From Saccharibacillus deserti (GTDB taxonomy: Bacteria; Bacillota; Bacilli; Paenibacillales; Paenibacillaceae), in assembly GCF_013618475.1 (NCBI RefSeq), contig NZ_JABJVN010000004.1:1-64000 (forward strand): a stretch of DNA of 64,000 bases. Direction: 5' to 3'. Positions within the stretch are counted from its first letter, which is position 1. Each line of letters opens with the position of its first letter. Shown here piece by piece: positions 35,134-44,119 of the stretch. The notes below the pieces were generated by a model. The model saw only the letters and a list, made by a program, of their open reading frames with translations. It was not told the origin of the DNA and made no database searches. The translations under genes were made by a program, and so were the position numbers.

Positions 35134-36270
35134 TTACAGGCCTCTGGCCGCTTTGTACGCGCTGCCGAGCCGATCGGCGGTCTGAACGGCCGCAGCTACC
35201 TGCTCTACCGTAACCGGGAAAGGCATGGCGTGAATCGACTCTTCCGGAATGCAGGCTTTCTCCGCGATTTCCAGCAGCTGTTCGCGGGTGATCGACTTCA
35301 CGCCGATATCCGCCAGGCAGACCGGCAGACCGACATCCAGGCAGAAGTCCATAACCTGGTTGAGTTCTTCGGTCGGCGCGTTTTCCAGGACCAGTTGGGC
35401 AATCGTGCCGAACGCCACTTTTTCGCCGTGGAAGTAATGGTGCGCTTCTTCAAGGATGGTCAGACCGTCATGGATCGCATGCGCGCCGGCCAGGCCGCCG
35501 CTTTCGAAACCGAGTCCCGACAGCAGGATATTCGTTTCGACGATATTTTCAAGCGCCTGGGTGACCACGTTATTGTCGCAGGCCGCTTTGGCTTTGACGC
35601 CGTCTTTGAGCAGCATTTCGTAGCACAGCGTGGCCAGCGCCATCGCCGCGTTCGTGCCGATCGCAGGAGCCGCTTTGCCTTCCCGGACGCCGCTTGGCAG
35701 ACCGGCGTTGACTTTCGAATACGAGCGGGAAGTCGCGCGGGCTTCGAAGTACGTGGACAGCGCGTCGCCCATGCCGGATACGAGGAATCTCGTCGGCGCG
35801 TTGGCGATGACGGTCGTGTCGACCAGAACCACGCTCGGGCTCTGCTTGAAGTACGCGTAGTCGTCAAAAGCGCCTTCCGGCGTGTACAGCACGGCCGAGT
35901 GGCTGGTCGGCGCGTCGGTCGCGGCGATCGTCGGACAGATAATCAGCGCTTCGCCCTGGGCCACGCATTTGGCGGCGTCGATGGCTTTGCCTCCGCCGAG
36001 ACCGATGACGCAGTCACAGTTGTTCTCTTCGGCGATCGCCTGCAGACGAGCGACTTCCTGACGCGAACACTCGCCCATGAAACCGCTCTCAACGAACGAG
36101 ATTCCGAACTTCTCCGCCGTCGCATCCAGCTTGTCTTTGACTCTTGCCGCGTCGTCCGGGTGCGCGATCAGCAGTGCCGATTTGCCGAACGAGCCGACAA
36201 AGTAACCCAGGTTGAGCAGTTCATTTTCGCCTTGCACATATTTCGACGGACTGATAAAAGCTTTTCTCAC
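35134..36270 (-). CDS. gldA: Glycerol dehydrogenase
   Basis: A 378-residue NAD-dependent iron/zinc alcohol dehydrogenase that oxidises glycerol to dihydroxyacetone. The NAD motif GLGGGKAIDAAK and metal-ligand regions GMGDALSTYFEA (Asp) and GAHAIHDGL / HYFHGEKVAFG (His) are intact. First gene of the gldA-dhaKL operon, divergent from a PocR/AraC regulator across 290 nt of AT-rich control region. Confidence 0.95.
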   Translation of the reverse strand: MRKAFISPSKYVQGENELLNLGYFVGSFGKSALLIAHPDDAARVKDKLDATAEKFGISFVESGFMGECSRQEVARLQAIAEENNCDCVIGLGGGKAIDAAKCVAQGEALIICPTIAATDAPTSHSAVLYTPEGAFDDYAYFKQSPSVVLVDTTVIANAPTRFLVSGMGDALSTYFEARATSRSYSKVNAGLPSGVREGKAAPAIGTNAAMALATLCYEMLLKDGVKAKAACDNNVVTQALENIVETNILLSGLGFESGGLAGAHAIHDGLTILEEAHHYFHGEKVAFGTIAQLVLENAPTEELNQVMDFCLDVGLPVCLADIGVKSITREQLLEIAEKACIPEESIHAMPFPVTVEQVAAAVQTADRLGSAYKAARGL

Positions 36271-36416
36271 CTTAAATCCCTCCAGATAGTAGTAGTATGA
36301 TCATCGGTTTGCAGCCGCGGCAGGATATCAAAATACGATTAAAACTGCGAGTTAGCTGCGATTGCGCATCCTGATGCCGCTTTCTTTCATCATAATCTAC
36401 AATTTTAAGGTTTACA

Positions 36417-36444
36417 TTGCACTTTTAAAACAATATATTATAAT
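36417..36444 (+). promoter_or_regulatory. Promoter of the PocR/AraC regulator
   Basis: TTGCAC (36417-36422) and a perfect TATAAT (36439-36444) with a 16-bp spacer. Two related stretches, CTGCGATTGCGCATC (about 36356) and CTGCAATCGTAATTT (about 36445), may be regulator half-sites in this divergent region. Confidence 0.65.
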
Positions 36445-36560
36445 CTGCAATCGTAATTTGATGTCCTATCGGGTAAAGTTGCACCTTTTTGTCATCGCTT
36501 ACATGCTTTTATGCGTTTATGTATGTACTCAAAATCCCATTTTCGAAAGAAGGAGCTGCC

Positions 36561-37592
36561 ATGACCGGCGAACTTCTCAGTATCCAGACCGTGTTCGACC
36601 TCGAAAAGTGGGAACGCCTCCAGGATTCGCTCGCCTCCGTCACCAAACTCGCCATCTTGACCGTCGATTACAAAGGAAATGCCGTCACGCGGCACAGCGC
36701 CTGCCAATCGTTCTGCAACGCGGTTCGCCAGGACGAAGACCTGCTCCCCTACTGTCAGAAATGCGACTCCCGCGGCGGACTGGAAGCGGTGCGCTCGAAC
36801 AAACCGTACATTTACCTCTGCCATTACAATATTATCGACATCGCCGTGCCTGTCATGATCGACGGCCAATACATCGGCGCCGTTATGGCGGGGCAGGTAC
36901 GCTTGTCCGATCACGCCGGTTCGACCGAACTCGAGCAGATCCTGACTTCCAAGAACAAGAAACTGTACAGCGAGAAATGGGAAAAACTCAAAGACCATTA
37001 CGCCGATCTTCCGGTGATGTCGTATCAGGAGATCGTGACGATCTCGAATATGCTCTCGCTGCTGTGCAGCTATATCGTGGAAGAAGCGACGAACAAGAAC
37101 CGGATCGCGGAGATCTTCGACAAAGCGTCGGGCAGCGGTACCCTGCCGAGCTTGTCCGAGCTGCTGCCGGGCTATACGCTGCGCCATCCGGAAAATGCCC
37201 GCCGCGACGCGGCCCGACTGCTCGCCGATGCGACGCTTGGCGCGGCCTCCGGCGGAAGCGAACGCTCCGATCATCCCGTTCTTCAGCCAGCGCTGGATTA
37301 TCTGTTTGCGCACAAGAACGAATCGGTGCCGCTGAAGAAAATGGCCGAACTCTGTCACATCAGTCCGAGCTATTTCAGCCGTCTGTTCGCCAAGGAGATC
37401 GGGGAAAGTTATTCGGGATACGCCGCCCGGCTGAAGATTGTCTGGGCCCGGCAGCTGCTGGAGCAGACGGATCTTCCGGTCTCGCAGATCAGCGCGGAAC
37501 TGGGCTTCAATGAACCGGGCTATTTTATCAAAACGTTCAAAAAGTACGAAAACGCGACACCTGCGGTTTATCGGAAGTATTATCGGAAATAA
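36561..37592 (+). CDS. AraC-family regulator with PocR sensory domain
   Basis: A 343-residue protein. The N-terminal domain (about 10-170) is of the PocR type, with paired cysteines in the YCQKCDSRG region and CHYNIIDIAVPVMIDGQYIGAVMAGQV. A linker precedes two AraC helix-turn-helix motifs (about 245-343, ending FNEPGYFIKTFKKYENATPAVYRK). PocR domains sense small hydrocarbon derivatives such as 1,3-propanediol or glycerol. ATG 36561 follows AGAAGGAG. Divergence from gldA-dhaKL makes that operon the likely target. Confidence 0.88.
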   Translation: MTGELLSIQTVFDLEKWERLQDSLASVTKLAILTVDYKGNAVTRHSACQSFCNAVRQDEDLLPYCQKCDSRGGLEAVRSNKPYIYLCHYNIIDIAVPVMIDGQYIGAVMAGQVRLSDHAGSTELEQILTSKNKKLYSEKWEKLKDHYADLPVMSYQEIVTISNMLSLLCSYIVEEATNKNRIAEIFDKASGSGTLPSLSELLPGYTLRHPENARRDAARLLADATLGAASGGSERSDHPVLQPALDYLFAHKNESVPLKKMAELCHISPSYFSRLFAKEIGESYSGYAARLKIVWARQLLEQTDLPVSQISAELGFNEPGYFIKTFKKYENATPAVYRKYYRK

Positions 37593-37716
37593 GCTAGGAC
37601 CCTTCCGATTTCATGCAGATGAAACAGCAGTAAGGGAAGCCGGCCGTGTGGAAAACAGCGGTTCAGCGTGGAAACACAATGCACTCCTGCACTGAAGCGG
37701 CTTCGCGAAAAATCAT

Positions 37717-37745
37717 TTGAAGCGCTTACAATTTTGTGGTAGACT
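37717..37745 (+). promoter_or_regulatory. Promoter of the carboxylesterase leader
   Basis: TTGAAG (37717-37722) and TAGACT (37740-37745) are spaced by 17 bp. TTGAAGCGCTTACA at 37717-37730 resembles a cre site and overlaps the -35. Confidence 0.6.
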
Positions 37746-37782
37746 ATCCCTGCGAACAGGAACGTGACCTTTTTTCGGGCGT

Positions 37783-37824
37783 AACCTAAGCTGATGCCTT
37801 GTGCATCGGTTTAGGTTTTTTTTT
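37783..37824 (+). terminator. Intrinsic terminator inside the carboxylesterase 5' leader
   Basis: A 15-bp stem (37783-37797 / 37803-37817) with G-U pairs and a T-run to 37824. It lies between a good promoter and the esterase start with no gene before it. So it is either an attenuator in a leader of about 75 nt or the end of a small RNA. 37593-37716 holds nothing else I can see. Confidence 0.7.
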
Positions 37825-37906
37825 GCCCGGGGACGTATACCGAACGTCGAATCGGGCGCTCCTTCCGCGACCATCCCACTACATGTTCCAAGGAGGAGAA
37901 ACATCG

Positions 37907-39682
37907 ATGACCTACAGAAAATGGGGAGCCCTGCTCCTATGTCCCGTTCTGGCGGCCGGACTGTTCGGCGCCTCCGTACCGATGCCTGCTTACGCGGCGG
38001 CGCCCTCAGCGCCGGTTTCCAACGATGCCGGCCCATCCCAATCCGGCGTATTCCGTCCGCAGACGCTCCAGTCGACGCCTTTCGGCCGTGTACAAGGATT
38101 CCGCGACGAATCCAACCGGGCCCTGGTCTGGCAGGGGATTCCGTATGCAGACCCGACTTCCGGTACGCAGCGTTGGAAAGCGCCGTCCGACCCGCAGCCG
38201 TGGAGCGGCGTGCTTGACGCGACCAAGCCCGGCAACATCGCGATTCAGGCGTCCGGCAGTTCGACTGCAGGCACGGAGGACGCGCTTAATCTCGATATCT
38301 ATCGTCCTGACAATGCGCAGGGCAAACTGCCGGTCATCGTGTACATTCACGGAGGCAACAACCAGACCGGCAAATCGACCGAGATCACCGGCAGTTCGAT
38401 GGTCAATGGCACGAACGCGATCTTCGTCTCCGTCAATTACCGACTCGGACCGCTCGGCTTCAATCCGCTTCCGGCGCTTAAGACCGGCACCGACGAAGAA
38501 AATTCCGGCAATTACGGACTGCTTGACATCGCCAAATCGCTGGATTGGGTCAAAGCCAATATCGGACAATTCGGCGGCGACGCGGATAACGTAACCGTGG
38601 CCGGCTTCTCGGCCGGCGGACGCGATGTAATGGCGATGCTGATCTCTCCGCTGTTTGAAGGCAAATTCGACAAAGCGATCTCCTTCAGCGGCGGCATGAC
38701 GATTGCGGACGAAGACGCCAGCGCCAAGACGTTCGCCAAAGCGATCGCGCCGCTTGCCGTCGCCGACGGCAAAAAAGCGACCGAGTCCGAAGCCTACGAC
38801 TGGCTGCTCACGACCGGCGCCGATGTGCGCGACTATCTCTATTCCCTCCCCGCAGACAAATTGTCCCGGCTGATGGGCAATGCCGGTATCCGCATGAGCG
38901 TATTCCCGCATCTGTACGGAGACGGAACGGTTCTGCCGCGCGAAGGCTTCGATACGAAACACTACAACGACGTCCCGCTGCTGATGCTTACCGGCGCGCA
39001 GGAGTTTTCGCTGTTCGGACGCTCCGATCCGTATTTTGCCGACTCTGTAAACGACGGCACGATCGACACGGACCCGAATATCATTGCCAAATATAACTTT
39101 ATCAACAAATACGGAGGCGAGCTGTACAGCCTGTTCAACGTTCAGGAATCCGCGCAAAAAATGTTCAACCGCTACAAAGCCGATATTTACGGCATGCAGA
39201 TCGATTTCGGCCGCGACGCCTATACGGTTGGCCGCGGCATGGGCCTGCTGGGCGCGTTCCACGGCGTCTTCGTTCCGCTGCTGTCGCCGGATAATGCCAA
39301 CTACGATTCGGCGGTCGGCAGCGCGTACGACCTGCCCGGCGCCGTCGCTCTCGGTCAAACGTTCCGCGCCTATATTTCGAATTTCGTCCGTGACGGCAAT
39401 CCGAACGGGGCGGGCCTAACCCCGTGGAAGCCCTGGACACCGCAGAACGCGCTGAACGGCGAATCCATGCTGATTCTCGATGCCAACCGGCGTTCGGCCG
39501 TTTCCTACCTCTCCGCACCGGCGTTCACGTACGATCAGGTGATTGCCGCCATGCGCGCCGACCGCACCATCTCCGAAACCGACAAAGCCGATCTGATCGC
39601 CAAAGTACTGAGCGGCCGCTGGTTCAGCGGCCGGCTGGATCAAAGCTTCGGCACTCCGTCGATGTGGGTGCAGCAAGAGTGA
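37907..39682 (+). CDS. Secreted type-B carboxylesterase
   Basis: A 591-residue esterase with signal peptide (residues 1-30, ending AYAAA). The fold is that of para-nitrobenzyl esterase/cholinesterase: FRDE..ALVWQGIPYADP, EDALNLDIYRP, VIVYIHGGNN (oxyanion region) and the nucleophile GFSAGG. The expected acid and His lie in the C-terminal half (GAFHGVFVPLL). Start 37907 has AAGGAGGAG. Substrate unknown. A terminator follows. Confidence 0.88.
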   Translation: MTYRKWGALLLCPVLAAGLFGASVPMPAYAAAPSAPVSNDAGPSQSGVFRPQTLQSTPFGRVQGFRDESNRALVWQGIPYADPTSGTQRWKAPSDPQPWSGVLDATKPGNIAIQASGSSTAGTEDALNLDIYRPDNAQGKLPVIVYIHGGNNQTGKSTEITGSSMVNGTNAIFVSVNYRLGPLGFNPLPALKTGTDEENSGNYGLLDIAKSLDWVKANIGQFGGDADNVTVAGFSAGGRDVMAMLISPLFEGKFDKAISFSGGMTIADEDASAKTFAKAIAPLAVADGKKATESEAYDWLLTTGADVRDYLYSLPADKLSRLMGNAGIRMSVFPHLYGDGTVLPREGFDTKHYNDVPLLMLTGAQEFSLFGRSDPYFADSVNDGTIDTDPNIIAKYNFINKYGGELYSLFNVQESAQKMFNRYKADIYGMQIDFGRDAYTVGRGMGLLGAFHGVFVPLLSPDNANYDSAVGSAYDLPGAVALGQTFRAYISNFVRDGNPNGAGLTPWKPWTPQNALNGESMLILDANRRSAVSYLSAPAFTYDQVIAAMRADRTISETDKADLIAKVLSGRWFSGRLDQSFGTPSMWVQQE

Positions 39683-39711
39683 CGGTTTGACGCAGCAATT
39701 AGACGCAGAAG

Positions 39712-39751
39712 AAAAAACCCGAATGAATCGCAAAGATTCATCCGGGTTTTT
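39712..39751 (+). terminator. Terminator after carboxylesterase
   Basis: AAAACCCG(A)ATGAATC pairs with GATTCAT(C)CGGGTTTT around a short loop, then T5. Confidence 0.85.
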
Positions 39752-39756
39752 CTGTC

Positions 39757-40005
39757 TGACGGGTGCCCAGCGCGCCGAAGCGGTTGCCCGCGTCTCCGGC
39801 CGGTCTGTCACTTTTGCGGAAGTTCCGGCCGATACGCTGCGCGCGCAATTCGATGCCCTGGGCGTTCCTCCGGTCGCGGCAGGAGCCCTGATCGACATTC
39901 TGCACGACTTCGCCGGCGGAAGATTCGACATCGTGACCGGGGATGCCGAGAAGCTGTCCGGCCGCGTCCCGTCATTCTTCGCCATTTCACGGACATTCCG
40001 CGAAA
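39757..40005 (+). pseudogene. C-terminal remnant of an NmrA/SDR-type NAD(P)-binding protein
   Basis: About 80 codons in one frame read AQRAEAVARVSGRSVTF, DALGVPPVAAGALIDIL and VTGDAEKLSGRVPSFF. This is the typical tail of NmrA-like NAD(P)-binding proteins. The nucleotide-binding N-terminus is absent; the terminator of the esterase lies directly in front, so no start is available. The native stop also seems lost. A relic of a deletion. Confidence 0.6.
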
Positions 40006-40130
40006 TTCGGTATCGAACGATGTTCGCTTGCAGCCTTTTCTTTTGTTCGGGTACGGTTCCGCCGGACTTCAACCGCGCGAAAATCGGCGGTTTGAACCGT
40101 GCCGCATTCCATAGGCCTTCGGCTCTCCGT

Positions 40131-40835
40131 TTAGACAATCGCTGCCGCACTTGCCTGCACGGTTTCCAGCCAGCGCCGCGCCAGCAGGCCGTGTCCGGCC
40201 GTCGTCGGATGGACGCCGTCCCAGATCCAGTACGAAGCCGGCGCATCCCTGCATGCGTCGTCGAAAGCGTCCTGCAGCGGCACGAAGACCGCGCCGAATT
40301 CGTCCGCCAGCCGCCGGACGGCCGAAGCGCAGGCATCCGCCGCCGCTTTCCAGGCGGCCCAATCGAAATCCGTATGTCCGCCCGGCAGGATAAACGGCTC
40401 GCACAGCACCAGACGGACAGCTGGCAGTTCGCGGCGGGTCCGCTCAAGCAGCCGGCGATAGTCCGCTTCATAACCCGCCGGGGCGAATCCGCCGGGTTGG
40501 GCGATCGACGTCAGAATATCGTTGACGCCGACCAGAATACTGATCGTATCCGGCTGCAGATCAATCGCGTCTTCGGTCCAACGAGATTCGAGATCGCTGG
40601 CCCGATTGCCGCTGATGCCGCGGTTGACGAACTCCGGTTGCTGCGGCGCCAGCGCCAATCCGCGCTCCGCCGCAATCCAGAAAACATAGCCGTGTCCGAG
40701 AATATGGTTCGGGTCCGCATCTCTCCCCCGGTTTCCGTCGGTAATGGAATCGCCCTGGAACAAAATTTTTCGCGCCGGCTGTGGACTCCCCTGTCCCTCT
40801 TTCTGCTCCCGGCTGCCCTGCGATACTTCGGCCAT
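40131..40835 (-). CDS. SGNH/GDSL hydrolase
   Basis: A 234-residue esterase-like protein of the SGNH fold: block I FQGDSITDGNR (Ser), block II GISGNRASDL (Gly), block III VGVNDIL (Asn) and block V WDGVHPTTAGH (Asp, His). No signal peptide, so it is cytosolic; similar proteins act on acetylated sugars. ATG 40835 has AGGGGAG 8 nt upstream; a TTG seven codons earlier is less likely. It stands alone. Confidence 0.9.
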   Translation of the reverse strand: MAEVSQGSREQKEGQGSPQPARKILFQGDSITDGNRGRDADPNHILGHGYVFWIAAERGLALAPQQPEFVNRGISGNRASDLESRWTEDAIDLQPDTISILVGVNDILTSIAQPGGFAPAGYEADYRRLLERTRRELPAVRLVLCEPFILPGGHTDFDWAAWKAAADACASAVRRLADEFGAVFVPLQDAFDDACRDAPASYWIWDGVHPTTAGHGLLARRWLETVQASAAAIV

Positions 40836-41078
40836 TCCACTTCTCCCCTTCTTCAAAAACGTTTCAAATCATGCTGTACGTATTCGGCGCAGCGTTTGAA
40901 TTTCCTGCATGCCCAGGCCGGACAGGCGCTCTGCTTTCCCTTGAGAAGAACTGCGGCAGCGTCAAAAAGGCCCGCTGACGGAGGCTGGTTTCCCGTCAGC
41001 GAACCGATTCCGGCCTGGGTATGATTCCCGCAATTCCCGTCATCCCGAACGGGGATATGCCTGGGAGATCCACATCGG

Positions 41079-41200
41079 TTACTTCGCTTCATTCAATGCG
41101 CGCAGCAGGCCGCGAATCTCGCCTTCGGAAGGCACATCCGCCAGCCAGGCGCGCAGATGCTCGCGGTGGCGCTCAATCGCTTCCGGCCGGCTGCAGCCAC
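41079..41200 (-). pseudogene. Short open-frame remnant downstream of DUF4261 gene
   Basis: About 40 codons ending at TAA (41081-41079) read CSRPEAIERHREHLRAW and EIRGLLRALNEAK with gene-like codon use. There is no start codon; the frame abuts the DUF4261 stop. I do not recognise it. The stretch 40836-41078 shows no gene. Confidence 0.3.
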
Positions 41201-41207
41201 GCTGTAT

Positions 41208-41999
41208 TCAATAACCGATCTTGATCGACTGTCCTTCCACCGCAATCCCCGGCGACAATTGGAGCAGCAGCCGCTGGTCTTCGGAGAAACCGATCGTTTC
41301 GCCGTCCATCAGCGTCGCGCCGCAGTCCACGATATATCCCGTCACGCGGAAAGTAAGCTCAAAGACGTCGACCAGATCATGGCTGGAACGCAGCACTTCG
41401 ATTTCTTCGTGGCCGAAATTGCGCAGTCCCACCGTATAGGAGGATACCCCCTGCTCTTCCTCGTACAATCCTACGAATACCCACAGCTGTACCGGAAGTT
41501 CGCCTTCCTTGAGCAGCATCGCGTTGCGTACATAGGCTTCCGTCGGCATAACCATGGGAGACCGGTACAGGGCAAGCGCATGTTCCTGCTTCAGCAAACT
41601 GCACAGAACCTGGGTGAACAACACATGGCCGACGAGCGGGTCCGTGACGCCGGATACCGATACCGCGACATGCGCCCGATACCCTTTGATTTGCTTCGCG
41701 GCTTCGGACCACAGCGGATTGACATCGCAGCGTTCTTCCACTTCGCTCTCGGGCAGCGGCTCCGTTACCAGTTCGCACGATACCCGCAGTCCTTCCGCCG
41801 TGAACAGCATTTTCCCTTCTTCGGGCAGCGCATCGGCTTCGATCTCCCAATCGTTCTTCATATTGCGGATAAAACGCGGAAAGTCGCATTCCGGTTCGCG
41901 CAGCAGTACAAAAGCACGCAGCGTGCTTCCGGACTCGTTCGGCCATTCGCGGCGTTGTGTGCGTGTTCGTTCTTCTCCGGGACGTTCGAACAATTCCAT
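41208..41999 (-). CDS. DUF4261 domain protein
   Basis: A 263-residue soluble protein. The C-terminal third (TEAYVRNAMLLKEGELP, WVFVGLYEEEQG, SYTVGLRNFGHEEIEV) matches DUF4261, known from immunity- or toxin-linked and hypothetical proteins of Firmicutes without assigned activity. The N-terminus (FVLLREPECDFPRFIRNMKNDW) is part of the same family. A GGAGA site precedes the ATG. No partner gene. Confidence 0.7.
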   Translation of the reverse strand: MELFERPGEERTRTQRREWPNESGSTLRAFVLLREPECDFPRFIRNMKNDWEIEADALPEEGKMLFTAEGLRVSCELVTEPLPESEVEERCDVNPLWSEAAKQIKGYRAHVAVSVSGVTDPLVGHVLFTQVLCSLLKQEHALALYRSPMVMPTEAYVRNAMLLKEGELPVQLWVFVGLYEEEQGVSSYTVGLRNFGHEEIEVLRSSHDLVDVFELTFRVTGYIVDCGATLMDGETIGFSEDQRLLLQLSPGIAVEGQSIKIGY

Positions 42000-42322
42000 C
42001 TCCAGCTCTCCTTTGGATCCGTATTTTTATTTGGGCTATCCGAAATGTATAAATATGTAGGGTCGAATCTATAATTACCCCAACACGGGCAATACTTAGC
42101 CTTTGTAGACGGAACTCCTGCCGAAGACTCATTCCCTGCAAAAAGAACCGGGAAAAGAAGGAACAAACCGGGTACAGGGTATCAAAAACCCAACCCGCAT
42201 AAACGCGTTAAAGCGAAAAATCACCTAAATGGGCTCGCCGGCTATCGGGAACAACGTACCGGGCGTCGAACCCCTAAATGTGAAGGAAACTTTTCCGCCG
42301 CCCTGCCGTCATCTCCGTATAC
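42000..42322. other. Intergenic region without recognised content
   Basis: AT-rich promoter-like DNA upstream of the DUF4261 gene, then sequence with no gene, RNA or repeat I can support. Confidence 0.5.
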
Positions 42323-42368
42323 AAAAAAAGGCTTCCGCTCGCTCCCTTTGCGGGAACAAACAGAAGCC
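42323..42368 (-). terminator. Terminator of the 42.4 kb hypothetical gene
   Basis: GGCTTC and GAAGCC arms with an inner CTCCC/GGGA pairing, followed on the minus strand by T7. Confidence 0.75.
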
Positions 42369-42441
42369 CGGGATGATACCGACCGGATCAATGAGGCAAT
42401 CCGGGTTCCATTCGCCCTTCTCCCCATACGGTAAAAGCCGT

Positions 42442-42894
42442 TCAGGAGCGGACAGGTACAACGCGGTACGAAGCCGTCCCCAAAGAATCTTCTTCCGTGC
42501 CCTGACGTTCGATCGTCCATCCGATCGAGAGGACCGGAGCCAACCGGTCGCGTTCTTCCGGCGTCAGTTCCGCCGAGACGCCTTCGATCCCTTCGCCCCG
42601 TTCGATTTCCGGAGTTCGTCCGAATACGATCCGGATCCACGTGTTTATGCCGCCAAGCGTATTGTATTTGATCCGGTAACCTGCGGTAACCGCCTGCTCG
42701 AACAGTTCGGGCTGTTCGGCCTGGAGCACCCGCAGCGGTTCGAAGCTCGAGATGGCTTCTTCTTGGGGCTCCGGCAGAGTCCCTTCCGCCGTCCGGCGCA
42801 GAATCTCTTCATCCGTAAGCCCAAGTGCGCGGACGCTCTCCAATACGATCGCATCCCACTGCGACAATCTGACCCGTTCGGCCGTTTCTGTCAT
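42442..42894 (-). CDS. Hypothetical protein
   Basis: A 150-residue acidic soluble protein. The N-terminal half is helical (LSQWDAIVLESVRALGLTDEEI), the C-terminal half strand-rich (KYNTLGGINTWIRIVFGR). I do not recognise the family. It has a ribosome site (GGAGGAG) and its own terminator, so it is a real gene. Confidence 0.65.
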   Translation of the reverse strand: MTETAERVRLSQWDAIVLESVRALGLTDEEILRRTAEGTLPEPQEEAISSFEPLRVLQAEQPELFEQAVTAGYRIKYNTLGGINTWIRIVFGRTPEIERGEGIEGVSAELTPEERDRLAPVLSIGWTIERQGTEEDSLGTASYRVVPVRS

Positions 42895-43102
42895 CTTCGT
42901 TCTCCTCCCCGGGTCGCGCAGCCTGCTGCGGCGCGCCGTTTCTGCTTACACTTTACCGCAAAGAAGCGCCGCTTGTACAGTGATACGAAACCCCGCGGAC
43001 GGCATTGTCCGGATCGTTGAGGTTTGGACGATTTTTGATGCTATAATGAAACACGACTCGTCCTTAGGGCGAAAACCCGATCGAAAGAAGCTGAGACCCC
43101 CG

Positions 43103-44023
43103 ATGATTGTCCGGATTCTGCTTGATGTCGTGCTGCCCGTATTTGTCTTGATCGCCGCCGGTTCCGTAATGCAGCGGCTGTTTCGGCTCGATCTGTATAC
43201 CTTGTCCAAGATCAACTTTTATTATATTACGCCGGCCGTCGTGTTCATGAGCCTGTATCGGTCGAATATTTCGATCGAACTGCTGGGCGGCGTGGCCTTG
43301 TTCTACAGCCTCTATGTCGGGATGCTCTACCTGCTGTCTTTTGTCCTTACCCGGTCCCTGAAATATTCCAGCGGAATGAAAGCCGCTTTTACCAACAGCG
43401 TGCTGCTGGACAATTCCGGCAACTACGGGCTTCCGATCAATCAGCTGGTTTTTGCCGCATCGCCGCTCGCCGCATCGATCCAGGCGCTCATCATGTCGTT
43501 TCAAAGCCTGCTGACTTTCACTTACGGCGTCCTTTCGATTCAGGGAGCGAAACTGAGCGGCAATTACCGCAGCGTAATCATCGGCTTTTTGAAAATGCCC
43601 GTCCCTTATGCGCTCGTACTCGGCTTTCTGTGTCATGCTCTCGCCGTGCCCCTGCCGAATTTCGTCACGCAGCCGCTCGGCTATATCCAGAATTCGATGG
43701 TCGCGGTCGCTCTGCTGACGCTGGGAGCGCAAATCGTCAAATATCCGCTGCGGCTCGGACGTTCCTCGATCTACTTCAGCATGATTCTGCGGCTCATGAT
43801 CGCTCCGGTCATCGGCTATCTGCTCATTCTCCTGCTCGGCATCGAGGGAGTGCCCGCCCAGGCTCTGCTGATCGCATCGGGAATGCCGACCGGCGTAAAC
43901 TCGTCGATCCTGGCCGAAGAATATGACAACGAGCCCGACTTTGCCGCACAGACCGTACTGGTCTCGACGCTGCTTAATATCGCGACAGTCACCGTCTTGA
44001 TTACGGTTGCGCAGGGACTGTAA
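43103..44023 (+). CDS. AEC-family transporter (auxin efflux carrier-like)
   Basis: A 306-residue integral membrane protein with about ten segments in two halves, typical of AEC carriers. Signatures are the N-terminal PVFVLIAAGSVMQRL, NSVLLDNSGNYGLPI and near the end SGMPTGVNSSILAEEYD. Bacterial members export or import organic acids such as malate or malonate. ATG 43103 gives the usual length; an ATG at 43046 would add 19 residues without a ribosome site. Confidence 0.88.
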   Translation: MIVRILLDVVLPVFVLIAAGSVMQRLFRLDLYTLSKINFYYITPAVVFMSLYRSNISIELLGGVALFYSLYVGMLYLLSFVLTRSLKYSSGMKAAFTNSVLLDNSGNYGLPINQLVFAASPLAASIQALIMSFQSLLTFTYGVLSIQGAKLSGNYRSVIIGFLKMPVPYALVLGFLCHALAVPLPNFVTQPLGYIQNSMVAVALLTLGAQIVKYPLRLGRSSIYFSMILRLMIAPVIGYLLILLLGIEGVPAQALLIASGMPTGVNSSILAEEYDNEPDFAAQTVLVSTLLNIATVTVLITVAQGL

Positions 44024-44051
44024 CCGGTACGCCCACGTTTTCCTTGTCGCC

Positions 44052-44110
44052 AACGCAAAAATCCCGCAGCACCGGAAAAGTTCCGGGTTACGCTGCGGGA
44101 TTTTTGCGTT
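44052..44110. terminator. Bidirectional terminator
   Basis: A 19-bp perfect stem (44052-44070 / 44092-44110, ATCCCGCAGC core) between the convergent AEC and chemoreceptor genes; an inner CCGG/CCGG pairing lies in the loop. Confidence 0.9.
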
Positions 44111-44119
44111 AAAAACCTT

